A DNA stretch of 64,000 bases from Ilex aquifolium (GCA_951799425.1 OX637395.1:38216323-38280322), one strand, 5' to 3'; shown: positions 20,455 to 32,605, numbered from the stretch's first letter. Numbers and translations: made by a program. The notes: a model not told the origin generated them from the sequence alone.

Positions 20455-22275
20455 GTCGGATTTGGTGGGATGTCTTTTTATATTCGTGTTTACTGCCTCT
20501 ACGAATTGTAGAATCATTGTAGGGGTTGGTTGCATTCTTAGTTAGGGGTTGAGTCGTGCTATTTGTGTTCGAGTAATGTCATTTTGGGCATTATTATTAA
20601 AATCGTACGATTTGCGATTCGATTTAGTCCTCACTTGATTCGTATTTTACTATAGGATTATTTTTAGTCGAGAATCGCACCCAACTCGCACCCAAATTGC
20701 AAAAATCGTACAATTCGATTCAAATTGAAAGAATTGCACAATTTATTTTATTATTTTTTAACCCTATTTCTAGGAAAACGACATCATTTTGTTAGAAGCG
20801 GCCAACTCCTAAATATAAAATTTGTGTATCTCTTGTTCAGGTCTCTGTCTGTCAAGTGACTATTCAAGCGTCTATGAACGTCACACAGAGACGATGTCTC
20901 TTCTTCTTCTTCAAAAACAATTATCAAACCCTAACATACTATACTTCTTCTTCTTCAATAAATACTCTGTCTTTTGTTTTTCAACAAAAATTATTTTTCT
21001 ATCAAATGTGGAAAGTAATTTTCTAAATTTATATGCTCGAATTAGTATGAGTTTTTCCTCTTTTAGTTAACTTCATTTGTAGGAAGACAATAGATATTTG
21101 TTGGTTAAAAATCATGCGTCTTTCATCATGGCCATTTTGAGAGAACGATTTATTAAGCATTAAGAAAAAAGTAACATAGGTACAAACTCAAGTGTAGTTT
21201 TATAAAATTTATAAAGATTAGCATCTTTCCATTTAGACGACATGATATGTCAATACCGTCAATTGATTATTTTAAAAATACAATAATGTTTAATATTTAA
21301 TATCTTTTCTATTTTAAATATGTATAAGTTATTTTTTCTCATTGTTCGAATTTTGTATCGAATCTTACCATTCCTAATTTTTAAATCTTAGATTTTGATT
21401 CCCGATATGAATCTCGATTTGATAACTATGATTTTGGAGTTTGTGTCGATAATTAGTCAATACTGGTACAATTGGCTTAATTAATAGTATTAGATGTACG
21501 CCGTGCAGATGCTTGCAAAACCAAGTAAAAATTGTCTAATTCTATTAAGATTCATACAGTTGTAGCTCAAGAAATAGAAGATTCATATCGTACTAGCTTT
21601 TTCTTGTTAAATTTGGATTAATCATATTTGACATTATTATGCCCAGCTTATTATTTGTGCTAATTTTAATTTCTTATCGCGATATAGTCAGCTCCAACCA
21701 TGCTCGTGTCGTGTCAAAAGTTGTGTTCTATTTTTAGTTGGTTTCCTTCCCGTAGTATAGTCATACTGGAACTAGAGTTTCCCCATTGAAATTATCTAGC
21801 CCCTTGGGCGATGTAGGAAAATCCTAGTCACCAATTCAGTTTTCCTTCTGTCTTGTCAAACTAAGCTGGTTGGTTCAGAACAACCCCATCAACTACTTGT
21901 AAATGAAAGATGATAACTCCTATGGTTTACCATGAAAAGGAAATTATAAGCCTCAAATACTTGACAATCTTGTTAGTCTAACTTTATTATAAGCTAAACA
22001 TTCTCGAAAAAGTGATGCACTTTGAATGGAAGAGGGAGAAGATGTTGTAAAATTTGAGGATATTATAGTATAGATTGAAGGCTAGATTATGGCTGCCATC
22101 AGAAATAAGGGCCGTTGTCGGAATGCAAATAAATATGTAGTTAGTAACCCCATGGATTTGCATACTATGTCTAGAACTGCTTGTCGAGTATACACCAGAT
22201 ATTGATATCTAGTGTGCCCAAGCCCAACAATCACCCAGTGTTGAATGACAATATGAAAACCATACGTCACCTGCG
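20455..22275. repeat. Duplicated module shared with 29570-30715
   Basis: By-eye matches include GGATTTGGTGGGATGTCTTTTTATATTC (20460), CAGATGCTTGCAAAACCAAG (21505) and the CATGGATTTGCATACTATGT segment (22151). Bases 20580-20730, rich in CGATTCGATTT and AATCGTACAATTCG, and the stretch to about 21440 appear as extra sequence relative to the other copy. The right end overlaps a receptor-kinase relic. Confidence 0.65.
22082..22270 (-). pseudogene. LecRK kinase C-lobe relic (fragment 1)
   Basis: The minus-strand frame reads VIQHWVIVGLGHTRYQ, then TRQAVLDIVCK. This aligns with EIEHLMIVGLWCAHPDP and RPSIRQAIHVL of the intact receptors' last kinase helices. Only about 60 residues survive and upstream kinase sequence is missing. 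The homologous copy near 30670-30910 keeps more. Confidence 0.6.
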
Positions 22276-22398
22276 TTGAAGAATCATGGCAACAGTATCT
22301 ACAAGTATATTCGCATAAACATTAAGTAAAGTAATTCATCAATAAGAATAACTGGTGTTGAAACCATAAACAATAACAAACACATCCATAGCGGAGCA

Positions 22399-22600
22399 TG
22401 TTAGGTTTCTGATTTCTCTATTAGATAGAAGTTAATTAGTGTGGGGTAATAGTATTACTCAATTGTAAATAAGAGAGTGTAGGGCAACGTAGTCTACACA
22501 ACTTGATTATTCCTTCCCTTCTTGCCTCTTCTCTTTATCTCTTCCTCATTTTCTCTAACCCTAATATTATTTTTACTATTTCAACTTGGTATCAGAGCCA
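22399..22600 (+). mobile_element. Copia-type 5' LTR and primer-binding site
   Basis: The sequence runs from TGTTAGGTTTCTG (22399) to a TCA end (22583), about 185 bp, followed after three bases by TGGTATCAGAGCCA (22587-22600). That is the primer-binding site complementary to the initiator tRNA-Met 3' end. No second LTR, gag or pol is found downstream before receptor flank resumes at about 23266, so the element is truncated. Confidence 0.65.
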
Positions 22601-23265
22601 TTCGAGACAAAATATCATCGAGAAAACACTAGATCAACGTTCGCGAAATTTTTCTGCTGTTGAAATCATCGCCAATGGTTGACCTCATCATGGCATTAGC
22701 ATCCTCCCGCGCCAAAAACCTACCATTTGACTCGTTTTTTTGTGTTGGTAATTATGGTGTTTTTTTGTTTGAATTTTTTGAGGCCATCTGATGAGGGTTT
22801 CCTATTTTTGAATGATTTTCAGCAAAATAGGATCGAATTTTCAAATTTGGTGTTGTTTGGACAATTTGACGAGATTTGTTGCTTGGATCCTTACCTAAGG
22901 AAGCCGACTAGAACTCAGGAGGAGTTTCTTGAGATGCCCAGCTCACCTAGGTGTGTTTCAATCCTAGCTATTCTGGTGACTGGAAGTGCACAGGCAACTT
23001 TGCTGGGTTTTTCCGGCCCATATTATCTTCTAGTGTGTGTTTTCAAAGATTCTGAGTTGCCCAGCTTGACTTGGTGCTTGGAAGTAGTTTTTTTTTGGAA
23101 CAAATTCATGTGGACAACATTGTTCAGGTGTATTTTGACTATTTCTTGGCCCCTGTGGTGTTCTTTTGAATTTTGGTTTTGCGATTTGGGTTGTTGTGTA
23201 CGTGAATTTGGGTTGTGTGGAACAGATTCCTTGGCTCTTTTGTGGTTATTTTGCATACTTGTGGT
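22601..23265 (+). other. Truncated retroelement interior, no recognised protein
   Basis: This stretch follows the primer site. A 181-residue frame (22727-23272) opens here from a non-ATG codon. It is rich in Phe, Leu, Cys and Trp, has no retroelement motif, and runs into the receptor flank, so I do not call it a gene. It is probably degraded leader or gag sequence. Confidence 0.4.
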
Positions 23266-23641
23266 TATTTGAGGGAGAATTATTTGCTATGAAAGTCAGG
23301 AGATAAGGGGAAATAAGGTGGACAGGAGAGGAAGTAGGTGTCCAAAGAGGGATCTACAAAGTCACACCATGGAGACAATTGCTAGGAAGAATTGGGGTTA
23401 CGGAGAACCTGGTTGAAGTCTCCATTTGGAAACTGAATCTGAATCTGTGGACTTTTCAGAAGATCCCAAAATTCTCATTATTGTATTAATTACCTACAAA
23501 CATGAGAATTATTCTACCATTAATTATTTTGTGGAAAATGCAAGTTGATATAATGTTTGATTCAAAAACAAAAATTATATATTAAATACCTCAGACATGT
23601 TACCCATTGTGTCCACAGAAGCGATGTTGATGGAGAAGCAA
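23266..23641. repeat. Downstream flank of LecRK-A3
   Basis: Matches 250-628: it starts with the GGAGAATTATTTGCTATGAAA block and continues to the segment before the gene tail. It is the same module as beside A1 and A2. Confidence 0.65.
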
Positions 23642-25682
23642 CTACGGAAGATGTGGTAACCCCTGAGGAATCGATGTTGTAAATGTAGTTGAAAGAATGG
23701 TACTGGATGCTCTTGGAACAATAATACCATAGGACAACAGTTGTGACAAAGTAAGCATATGTGCTGAATATGTCGGCACTGGCATTTTGGATGGAAGAAC
23801 AGGCAATGGGGCATCAATATTAAGGACATGAATCACTTGTCTAATTGAAGGCCGGTGACTGGGATCTGGGTGAGCACACCAAAGCCCAACAATCATCAAA
23901 CGCTCCATTTCTTGCTCATCAAAATATGCAGATAATTTCAGGTCTGCTGCTTCAAGAAGTACGTTTACCCATTCCATAAAGAGTCCAAACCCACTCAACC
24001 ATCATTATCTGACCTTCTGGGGCATTGGAATCTATGGGTTTTCTTCCACATGCTAATTCCAATGCTACAATCCCAAAGCTGTATACATCTGACTCCTTGT
24101 TAGACTTGCCAGTCATGATACATGCAGGATCTATGTAGCCCATGGTCCCCGCCAAAACTGTTGTCTGGGGGCCCTTTCCATGATCAACCATCCTAGCTAA
24201 CCCAAAATCCCCAAGTTTTGCATTGAATTTTGAATCTAACAAAACATTGCTTGATTTTATATCTCTATGCACCACACATTGTTCCCATTCCTCATGTAGA
24301 TATAGTAGTGCAGAAGCCAAGTCTTGAGCAATTTTGTACCTTATCTCCCAAGTCAACGCTTTTTTTCCTTTGAAAAGATGAGTATCTAAGCTACCATTTG
24401 GCATGAATTCGTAAACAAGTAGAAGTTCTCTTCTCTCATGGCACCAACCAATAAGCTGCACCAGATTCCTATGTCTCAGTCGACTGATGGTCTTGACCTC
24501 TGATGCATACTCCTTTATTCCCTGTTTAGACCCACTCGATACCCTTTTAACGGCAACATAGGAGTTTAACTCTTTCAAGAAACCTCTATAAACACCACCA
24601 AATCCTCCCTCTCCGAGCTTATTTTCCTCTGCAAAGTTGTTCGTTGCACGAACCAATTCTCCATATGAGAATTTCTTAGGTCCGCAACCCTTTTCGAATT
24701 GGTCATCCATGGATGACTCAAAGACAAGATCTTGTTCTTTAAACAAGCAATATCCAAGCAAACCCAACCCGAAAATAACCAAAATACCCACAGGTAACAC
24801 GACCACTAGTGCTTTCTTATCTTTCTCTTTTCTAGTGATTGTTGTATTGGAATTTGGACTTGGCGTTGGAGTTGGGCTTCTTGGATCAGTATCAACTTGT
24901 AAACTTGACTAAAACTCCCATGTTTTAATATTATTTTTCTCAAACAGATCTCCCGTTGCGGCTGAGAAGCCAAAAATAACCCATTCTGGCAAGTGATCCC
25001 TCAGATTCACAACATAGTCAAGGCTGGCATGTTGGGTTCTATTATTTGAAACATAGGTGAAAACAACTGTGAGCCTTCTAGAACTAGAATTATAGCTAAT
25101 CCAAGCTTCATTTTCTGTCCCTTGTGTAATACTGTTAAACCATGTTGTAGTATTAACCGATTCCACAGAGTTGATATTGATACCTACATGTGTGTAAGGA
25201 GGATCCCAATGATCCGGATAAGTATCAAACTCCACTGCAACAAATTGACCCACAGTTGAGTTTGTGTTTGATGTCTGGTTCAAATCTACAAGACCAAGGG
25301 AACCACCTATGGCGTTTTCAGGGATATTGGAACCGACAGGAGCCAGGAAGAAAGCTAGCCCATCGCCATAGAGATCACTACCTTCTGAATCAATTACGAA
25401 AGAGAAATGGGTTGTGAAGTCTGCCATGATCCCTGAAGCGTAGTCATATAAGTGCAGAGGCTTGAAGTATGTGGCTCGACCAATTCTTCGACCTAATGTC
25501 ACATTGCGCTCATTTGAGGTGACTTGGATGCCTTCTTCCGTGATATAAGCAGCTCCTGTGATGTTTATATTGACATTAGCATCATGAGGTCCGATAGGAG
25601 ATAGGTTGAAGTACAGTGGAGATGCACAAGGGATAATGAGGAAGAAGAAAAAGGAGATATGCCAAGAGTTGCTCCCAGCCAT
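23642..25682 (-). pseudogene. LecRK-A3, subgroup A copy with a stop at the lectin border and two frameshifts
   Basis: Translation starts at MAGSNSW (25682) and gives a 257-residue product: signal peptide plus the complete lectin domain, ending KTWEF at a TAG (24909-24911) where A2 has Lys and A1 has Asn. The same frame then continues as an apparently sound membrane helix and kinase, with GEGGFG, HRD and DFG all kept, down to GMGK. There a 4-bp insertion (near 23959-23963) shifts the frame. A one-base loss near 23720 shifts it again in the tail. The kinase thus lacks a start and an end, while the lectin part could be made as a secreted, soluble protein. TATA element at 25728-25735. A pseudogene is most likely; a lectin-only gene is the alternative. 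Confidence 0.88.
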
Positions 25683-28490
25683 GGCTACTAGCTAGGTAAA
25701 ATTTGCATTTGGGACGACAGTTTGTTGTATAAACAACTAGCAACTGTTGAAGTAGTAGTATGTCAATGTCAATTTGTTTACTCAGCTAAGCATTTTGGCT
25801 GCTAGTTTTATAGCTGGCCATAAAACTTAACGAAGGTCCTGTCCTGAATGGATGTCATACCCTTTATTAGACAAAAAGATAAAATAGTAACACGTTTACC
25901 ATGAGATATATCGAAGGAGTATGTCAATCACAATGTTGATACGGAGAATTCTATGGTTTTTGAGCGGGATCAATCATGGATTGTGTCAGAATCGACCTAT
26001 AACTTCAAGAAAATAGCCAAAAAATATCAAAAAGTTGTAATTTATTAAGAAGTGTAATTTAACTTCAAAAGTTTTATTTTTTGAGATTTATCATCCTATT
26101 GTGTCAATAATATTATTATTATTTTTTTTAACTTGATCCTAAAAAAGTATTTTAAATCAAAAAATTTATAAACGAAATACATTCATCTTCTCCTTTCTTT
26201 AGTTACTAATTTCACACCAGCACATATTGAGTTTTGGTTTGAGAATTGGATTACATAATCTTTAGCCGTGGTTTTAAAGAACTGGTAACCACCAAGTGTT
26301 GGATGCACTTTCACCCCTCTATTGTATCCAATCAAGACTAAATATCCAAAAAGAAAAGAAAATTAATTTCTTGCCCAAATCATCCTAAATATGAACTTAC
26401 ATTTTTTTTTTTAAGCTTTCTCCTCTCATTTCCATACTCCCCAAATCAAAGGGCTTGAACTTTAATTTTCCCAGTACTAACTCCCATTGCATACTATGTT
26501 ACTTGATGATGCATTGATCTTTATATTCAAACAGGATTCAAATATAGAAAAATTTATGCAGAAAACAAACTTTTACATATTATTGACATCAATATATGGA
26601 TTCAAGAACTGATAATGAGCAATACCTCAGCTGCTTTTCGGCAAATGAATAGCACATGAATTAGAATGGAAAACAATAGGATGAAACTTGGGGATGGGGA
26701 AAACCATTTATGAAAAGAAAGGATTTACTCAAATGAACTTGAATGTGATAGTTTAGAAAAAATAAATAAAAACTAAAGGTCTTCAAGAAACCCAAACGTG
26801 TATCACACAAGCAATGAGAAAGCTCAAGAGAGAATATACGGAGAAGACAGAGATAAAAACCCAAAATTGCCATGACCATTGGGAATAGAAACAACCAGGG
26901 AAACGAAACTATCAGTAATAAACCTGTTTATTCAGCGTTTTGCTTTTGGTCTTCCATTTGATAACTCATGTATTAACTGCAATTTGATATTTATTATATT
27001 CATTGAATTTGAAGGGTTTAACCTTCGGTATCAATTGTTTGTTCGGATGAAGCTACTGTATCAGTTAAGAACATCCATTTTCCTGAGTAAGAAATAGTTT
27101 GGTTCAACATACAAAATATCATTTGCATATTGAATATTCAGTTCTAGGATTTGTAACATCATGTGAGCTTTTTCATTGTGTGTGAGCAGCTGTGAAAGGA
27201 ATATGAAAAATATGAAATACTAACTCATGTATTCAAATTCAATGCAAATAAGTTAAGGTAACTATTTAATGAAGGATGAAAGTGATGTTAGAGGATCAAA
27301 TACATAAGGATCTAGGTGTCTTTTATTTTTTTTATAGCGACATAATAGTTAATTAAAAGTTTTTCAATTAGCTTAATTTTATTAGTAGCATAGATATTAG
27401 TATATTTATTTAATTTTATTACTTGTGTTATTTAATAGAAAGATAAATATTCAATATAATGGGTACCCATTTATAATTCATTTTAACCCGTTTAATTAAA
27501 ATGAATCATATAATTCAATCCATTTAGAATCCGTATTAATTAATATAAGTACTCAATCCATTTATTTATAGATGGGTTGAGCGGGTTAATTAGTAATGGG
27601 TTAAAATTATCACATCTATTTGGTAGGATGGAAAAATAGAAGAATAGAAAAAAGTATAAATGTGTTTTTTTTTGCTAAAAGGTGTCTAGTCAGTCTAGGT
27701 TTACGCCGACTACTCCTTCGAACTCTGAAAAAACTACCGTAATTTGAGCTTGTTTAAAGACATGTCATCTGAGAAACAAGGGTGATTGACACTTAAGGGG
27801 TGTGAGAAATATAGATATGTATTTTACCGTTATATTTATCTATGAAATTAATGTATACATAATATGTAATAGATAAATATGATTTTGGTGAGTTAAAAAG
27901 AAATGTAATCCGACAACTTTTTTATTCTTCTTATTTTCATTCTTTATCAAACATGATATTTTATACATCCCTCTAATTTTTTATTCTTTTAACTTTTTAT
28001 TCTTTTATTTTTTTCATCGTACCAAACGTACAAATAATTAAGATTAAGATTTGTTGAGTTGAGAAAAGGTGAGGAAAGGTGCTGAAGAGATTATATATTT
28101 TTTGTGACAATAATATTATTGAGACTTAATTTAGGAACATAATTTGTTGATTTAATCGATCATAATTATTGAATTGATTGATAATGAGTTTTAACAAATA
28201 TTGCGACCACTATCAATTAAATGATTAGATCAATAAATTATGTTCAAGTAATAATATTTTTTTGTGTAAAATGAGAATAAGACGAAGAAAAATGTTGTAC
28301 AACATAAATGAAATTTAAAAATTAAAACTCAAATGTATTTCATCTTATTGCGTGAGTGAATCCCACTATAAAAGGTTAATGGGATCCACATATTAATGAT
28401 ATGTATTTAAATTATAAATTTAGATTTTGCAAGAAGAGCCACTATTTAAATGAGAATAAATGACGAATACAGACTCATATAACCGATTTC
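25683..28490. other. Intergenic, including LecRK-A3 upstream flank and a MITE
   Basis: Bases 25740-25990 repeat the receptor upstream flank (AGGAGTATGTCAATCACAATG near 25917). About 27612-28037 is a PIF-like MITE related to the one at 5198: left TTTGGTAGGATGGAAAAATAG, right (reversed) GTTTGGTACGATGAAAAAAA. Bases 27450-27610 hold TTTAACCCGTTTAATT-type repeat text. I see no gene; the short frames near 26661-27097 are not supported. Confidence 0.5.
25728..25735 (-). promoter_or_regulatory. Probable TATA box of LecRK-A3
   Basis: Minus strand TGTTTATA followed by CAACAAAC. It is one base different from the A1 and A2 elements, at the same distance from the ATG. Confidence 0.4.
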
Positions 28491-28830
28491 AAATGATTGA
28501 CGAATACAGATTCGCACAATTTCCTTCGCAGTGGCGCGAGTGTTTCATATTGTTGCGATAAGAGGTTAGGGTTTTGGGGCGAAAATGTGAGACCCACCAC
28601 CTATTAACCTATGTTCTAGATCTGCACAATGAAGTTTGATCCTCTCCTTCCCCGTAAATGTACCGAACCAGGTAAATCATCGCCCTTGTTGTAAATCACT
28701 GTTATCAATATGTGATTTGTTCATCAATTTTGTTTTTGCTGCTGTCTTTTTCGAATTATGGGTTGTGATATTTACGCTATCAAATCACCGAACCATGTGC
28801 ATTCCAGAGAGTTTGTTCTTACTATGTCTT
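28491..28830 (+). other. Duplicated module with exon-like ATG and splice donor
   Basis: Homologous to 14890-14990 plus 16705-16890. An ATG at 28629 starts a short open frame, MKFDPLLPRKCTEPG, that runs into GTAAATC at 28672, a good plant donor. The arrangement resembles a first coding exon. No second exon could be tied to it and the sister copy has a broken frame, so it may be the 5' end of a lost gene. The protein is not recognised. Confidence 0.4.
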
Positions 28831-29569
28831 CTTCGTTCTATTGCATGACTCTGTTTGTTCTTACTCCTGTCCTTATATGGTTACTTCTGATCCATTTATT
28901 CGTTCTATTACATGACTCTGTTTGTTCTTACCCCCGTCCTTATATGGTTACTTCTGATCCATTTGTATACTCTGTTTATTTTGCATTGGGTTTTGGGGCA
29001 ATCGGGTCAAATTGGGTTCACCTGTTGAATTATCTGGAATATGCTTCGGTTTGTGTCAGGGGAGGCCAAGGCAGTTTGAGTCTTAAAGCGGAAATAGGTT
29101 TTTTTATTTTTAGAATTAAATTTTATTAATTTTTTTAAAAAAATTAAATTTTTTAATTTTTTTTTGTTAGAGAGAGGCAAAAAAAAAAAAGATGTGCTAG
29201 TGTTGCCGAGAAAGAGATTTCTACTTTTTTACGGGAGAGAGAAAGCTTAATTACAACAGAGAGAGAGATAGAGAATGTGAGTGTTTAATTTTAATTATTA
29301 TTTATATTTTTTACCTTGTTTTACCGGTGAGAGAGCATGGGTGGGGGTAAATATAAGTTGACTTTTGAGTACTTTTGTTTTTTAGCTTCTAATTTTTAGG
29401 TTTTTAATGTTATGTTGGATCATGGACCCAAATTATTGCAATAAAATTTTTGATTGAACTTAATTTTTTGGGACTTTTTTAGGGCTTAAATCATATTCTG
29501 CACTTTTCTACATGGGTATACCCACCATAAAGGAGGATGTATTGTAAGAGAAAATTGAGAGGATCAGAT
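28831..29569. other. Intergenic, no supported gene
   Basis: A direct repeat of about 65 bp (around ACTCTGTTTGTTCTTAC and TATGGTTACTTCTGATCCATTT) lies at 28848-28965. AT-rich low-complexity sequence follows. The 123-residue frame at 28758-29129 is built from this repeat and is not supported as a gene. Confidence 0.45.
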
Positions 29570-30715
29570 TCGGATTTGATGGGATGTCTTTTTATATTCT
29601 TTTTTACTAACTCTATTAATTTTAGATTCATTTTAGGAGTTGGCTGCATTCTAAGGTAGGGGTTGAGTCGTGCAATTTGTGTCTGAGTAGTGCCATTTTG
29701 GGGTTTGTGTTGATAATCCAACTGGCTTAATTAATAGTATCAGATGTATGTCAATGTCACCACTTCGACTTGTTTATTCATTGAGTTGTGTATAACTTGT
29801 GAACTAGAAATTCTCATTAAAGATTTGATTCACTTTCAACCAAACCAATCACTCATAGGTTTTCTTAAACTAAAATTTTACCTTGTGTAGATGCTTGCAA
29901 AATCAAGTAAAAATTCTCTAATTCTATGAAGATTAATATACTTGTAGATCAAGAAATAGAAAAAAGTGAACAAAGCATTGGAAATACTATTCTTATCATA
30001 CTAGCTTTTTCATGTCAAAATCAGGTTGTCATATTTGAAACTATTATGACCTGTTTATTATTTGTGTTATTAGGTCGTGTTTTAATTTCATGTCGCGATG
30101 TAGTCAACCTCAACTGTGTTTGTGTCATGTCAAAAGTTGTGTATCTCTATTTTTTAGGTGCTTTCCTTCCTCTATTATATTCATAGTAGCACTACAGTTT
30201 CTCCATTGAAATTATCTAGAATGCCCCTTAGGCGACGTAGGGAAATCTTGGTCACCAATTTGGTGTTCCTTTTGTCTCACCGAACTAAGCTAGTTGGTTT
30301 GGACGAGCCCCATCAATGAAAGATAATAATTCGTATGGTTTACTATGAAAAGGAATTTATACTTCTCAAATACTTGACAGCGTTGAATTATTCTATCTTT
30401 ATATAAGCTAAACATTCCCGAAAAAGTGATGCACTTGGAATGGAAGTGGGAGAAGATGTTGTAAAATTTGAGGATGTTATAGTAAGTATAGCTTGAAGAC
30501 TAGACCATGGCTGCCCTTAGAAATGAGGGTTGTTATACGAATGCAAATGAAGATGTCAGCACTGGAGAAGCAAAATTAGTCTAGATGGGCATCTCGAGGA
30601 AGATTAGTATCCCTATGGATTTGCATACTATGTCTAGAACTGCATGTCGAGTATAGGCAAGATATTAGTATCTAATGTGTGCCCAAGCCTAACAATCATC
30701 CAGTGTTGGATATGT
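29570..30715. repeat. Duplicated module shared with 20455-22275
   Basis: The shorter copy of the module: GGATTTGATGGGATGTC (29573), CAGATGTATGTCAATG (29739), AGATGCTTGCAAAATCAAG (29889) and CCATGGCTGCCCTTAG (30507). It ends inside the larger receptor-kinase relic. The 86-residue frame near 29926 is not supported. Confidence 0.6.
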
Positions 30716-30910
30716 TCTTCTCTAGAATATTTATATAGTTGGGGGTCTACTACTTTGAGAAGCTTTCCATTGCATAAGCTGTCAAACCACTCAGACTCTC
30801 GTTAACTAACTTTCATTGCCTTGAAGCATATATTTTTTCTTCCACATGCTAATTCCAGGCCACAAACATTTGAACCATGGCTAGCCTACCCCATAATGCT
30901 ACAATCATGT
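30500..30910 (-). pseudogene. LecRK kinase C-lobe relic (fragment 2)
   Basis: Minus strand, reading from about 30885: GLELACGRKNI, then ESEWFDSLCNGKLLKVVDPQL, then HIQHWMIVRLGH. This matches VALELACGRKPI, VEWVWNLYGMGKLLEAVDPKL and EIEHLMIVGLWCAH of the intact genes. Stops and deletions interrupt it. Nothing upstream (lectin, membrane helix or N-lobe) remains. It is the sister of the relic at 22082-22270. Confidence 0.7.
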
Positions 30911-30974
30911 GTTGGATTGAAGTACTTACCATTTCACCAAAACCTGCAGGTGTTAGTGAAGGTGTAACTTCTTT

Positions 30975-31140
30975 CTTTTAACTAGTTTAGCAACAAGCGC
31001 CCACGGGTCGGGTTGGTTAAACCCTCACTTTACCCATGCCAACAATATACCCCCATCAACTACCTTGGGACTCAAACCTGTGACTTTGTTTTAATACTAA
31101 TTGTTAGATCGAAGTGCTTACCGTTGCACCAAATTCCTAA
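30975..31140 (-). mobile_element. tRNA-derived SINE
   Basis: On the minus strand the unit begins TTTGGTGCAACGGTAAGCAC (A-box-like TGGTGCAACGGTAAGC) and contains GGTTTGAGTCCC (B-box). It runs through GGGTTTAACCAACCCGACCC to TTGTTGCTAAACTAG. Partial second copies abut it: the 3' motif ACTAAACTAGTTAAAAG recurs at about 31170, and a second A-box (TTTGGTGAAATGGTAAG) lies near 30925. This is consistent with tandem or nested SINE insertion. Confidence 0.55.
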
Positions 31141-31749
31141 GTTGGTAGTGAAGACGCAACTTTTTTCTTTTAACTAGTTTAGTAACAAGCGTTCAAAGGT
31201 CGAGTTGGTTAATTCAATGTTACCTGGATTGTAGGTCGCTTTGGTTTGCAACACGGGTACAGATATGAGTACGCTGTACGCGATACGACACTTTCTTAGG
31301 TACGCGGTATGATGAGGGTATGTTTACCTGGTACGGTATTTTGAATCGTAATTTGTTTTGGAACTCTTACTTAAATCATTTTCACCACTATACAAAATTA
31401 TATATCATAGAACATCCATAAACACTAAGTTAATTATCATTTAGCTTATATTTGTGCTCAATTTTTTATTATATAAAATAATATATAATTATAAATCTAT
31501 ATACACGTAGTTAATTAATATGTATTTATATTTGTGCTATGTGTACAATTTGAGATTGTACATTTTGGTGATCTGGATCGCAAACCCCGCCCCGTTTGAG
31601 ATTGATGTACCCAGATTGTGGTCCGTCAGGGGTTTAGTGAATTCTAGTAACTATAAGTTACATCCTCCATCGAGTCTCAGGAGGCTTGTTGCACCTCTAC
31701 CCAGGCCAATATCATGAGCCCCATGGCTCGGTTGTTTATCAAAACATAC

Positions 31750-32225
31750 ATTTTGTTCTCTCTCAACGTCGTGAATTTTTAATTGTTATGGTAGTGTCCA
31801 GAGTACTTAATGTTGTCTACAAATGCCTCCCCACCACCTAATCTATCTTTGGTGATTTCTTTCATAAAAAACTAACCTTAAAATGTTGGGAAATCCTTGG
31901 AGATCACTCATGCGATAAATTGTTTTCAAGAAAAATTGAGAATTTTTTTTTTTTGGTGGGGAAGTGGTTAAGGACGTAAGGTGATATTAGTTGGAGAGAA
32001 GATAAAGTAGGTCTCAAAGGAGGTTCTACAAACCCACACAATCAAGGCAATTCTAGGAAGAACTTGGTTGAAGTCCCCATCAGACTTGGAAAACCAATCC
32101 AAATCTGTGAATCGGAAGTCTGGAGACCCAATAATGTCCTCATTATTTCTTAGAAATAGTGGATGTTGATATAATGTTCGATATGACCAATGAAATATTA
32201 GGTACCTCAAAGACAAAAGCTACAC
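31750..32225. repeat. Orphan LecRK downstream flank (no gene attached)
   Basis: Matches the 3' flank of subgroup A genes (120-628 and 9370-9696): AATCCTTGGAGATCACTCATGC, the AGGAAGAACTTGGTTGAAGTC stretch and GTTGATATAATGTTCGATA. Where the gene tail should begin (after about 32225) unrelated sequence follows, so the receptor copy here has been lost. Confidence 0.65.
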
Positions 32226-32289
32226 AGTTTTTTGTACATTTTCTACGATCTGACCATGCTTGTCTTTATAGATTAAAACAAAAAGAAAA

Positions 32290-32605
32290 AAAAATACCAT
32301 GCTTGTCTTTCACCGTAGCCGACATTTGACAAAATTTGAACGATACAAAAAAAATTAGCCTGACCTTGGATGTCATTCACAAATCGAGATATTATACAAA
32401 TTTATTTGTCTTTCACCGCAATCAATGACCACGGATGTCACACACAAATCGAGATATGATCCAAATTTATTTATCTTTCACTATAATCGACATCTGATGA
32501 AATTAGAATGATACCAAAAAATATATTTTACATGACCTCGGATGTCACACAAATCGAGATGTGGTCTAAATTTTGTTGTCCTTCACCGCAATTGTTCTCT
32601 CTCCA
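32290..32605. repeat. Tandem repeat, about three units
   Basis: Three diverged units share GGATGTCACACACAAATCGAG, then ATGATCCAAATTTATTT, then TCTTTCACCGCAAT. Non-coding. Confidence 0.65.

Noticed and set aside
22727..23272. 181-residue plus-strand reading frame
   Set aside because: It starts from a non-ATG codon, has no recognisable motif, and its end overlaps receptor flank that is non-coding in three other copies.
28758..29129. 123-residue plus-strand frame
   Set aside because: Built on a ~65-bp direct repeat and an AT-rich tail; not open in the sister module.
31520..31717. 65-residue frame with APFEIDVPRLWSVRG-like text
   Set aside because: No family recognised and no conserved copy in the window; a possible transposon tail but unsupported.
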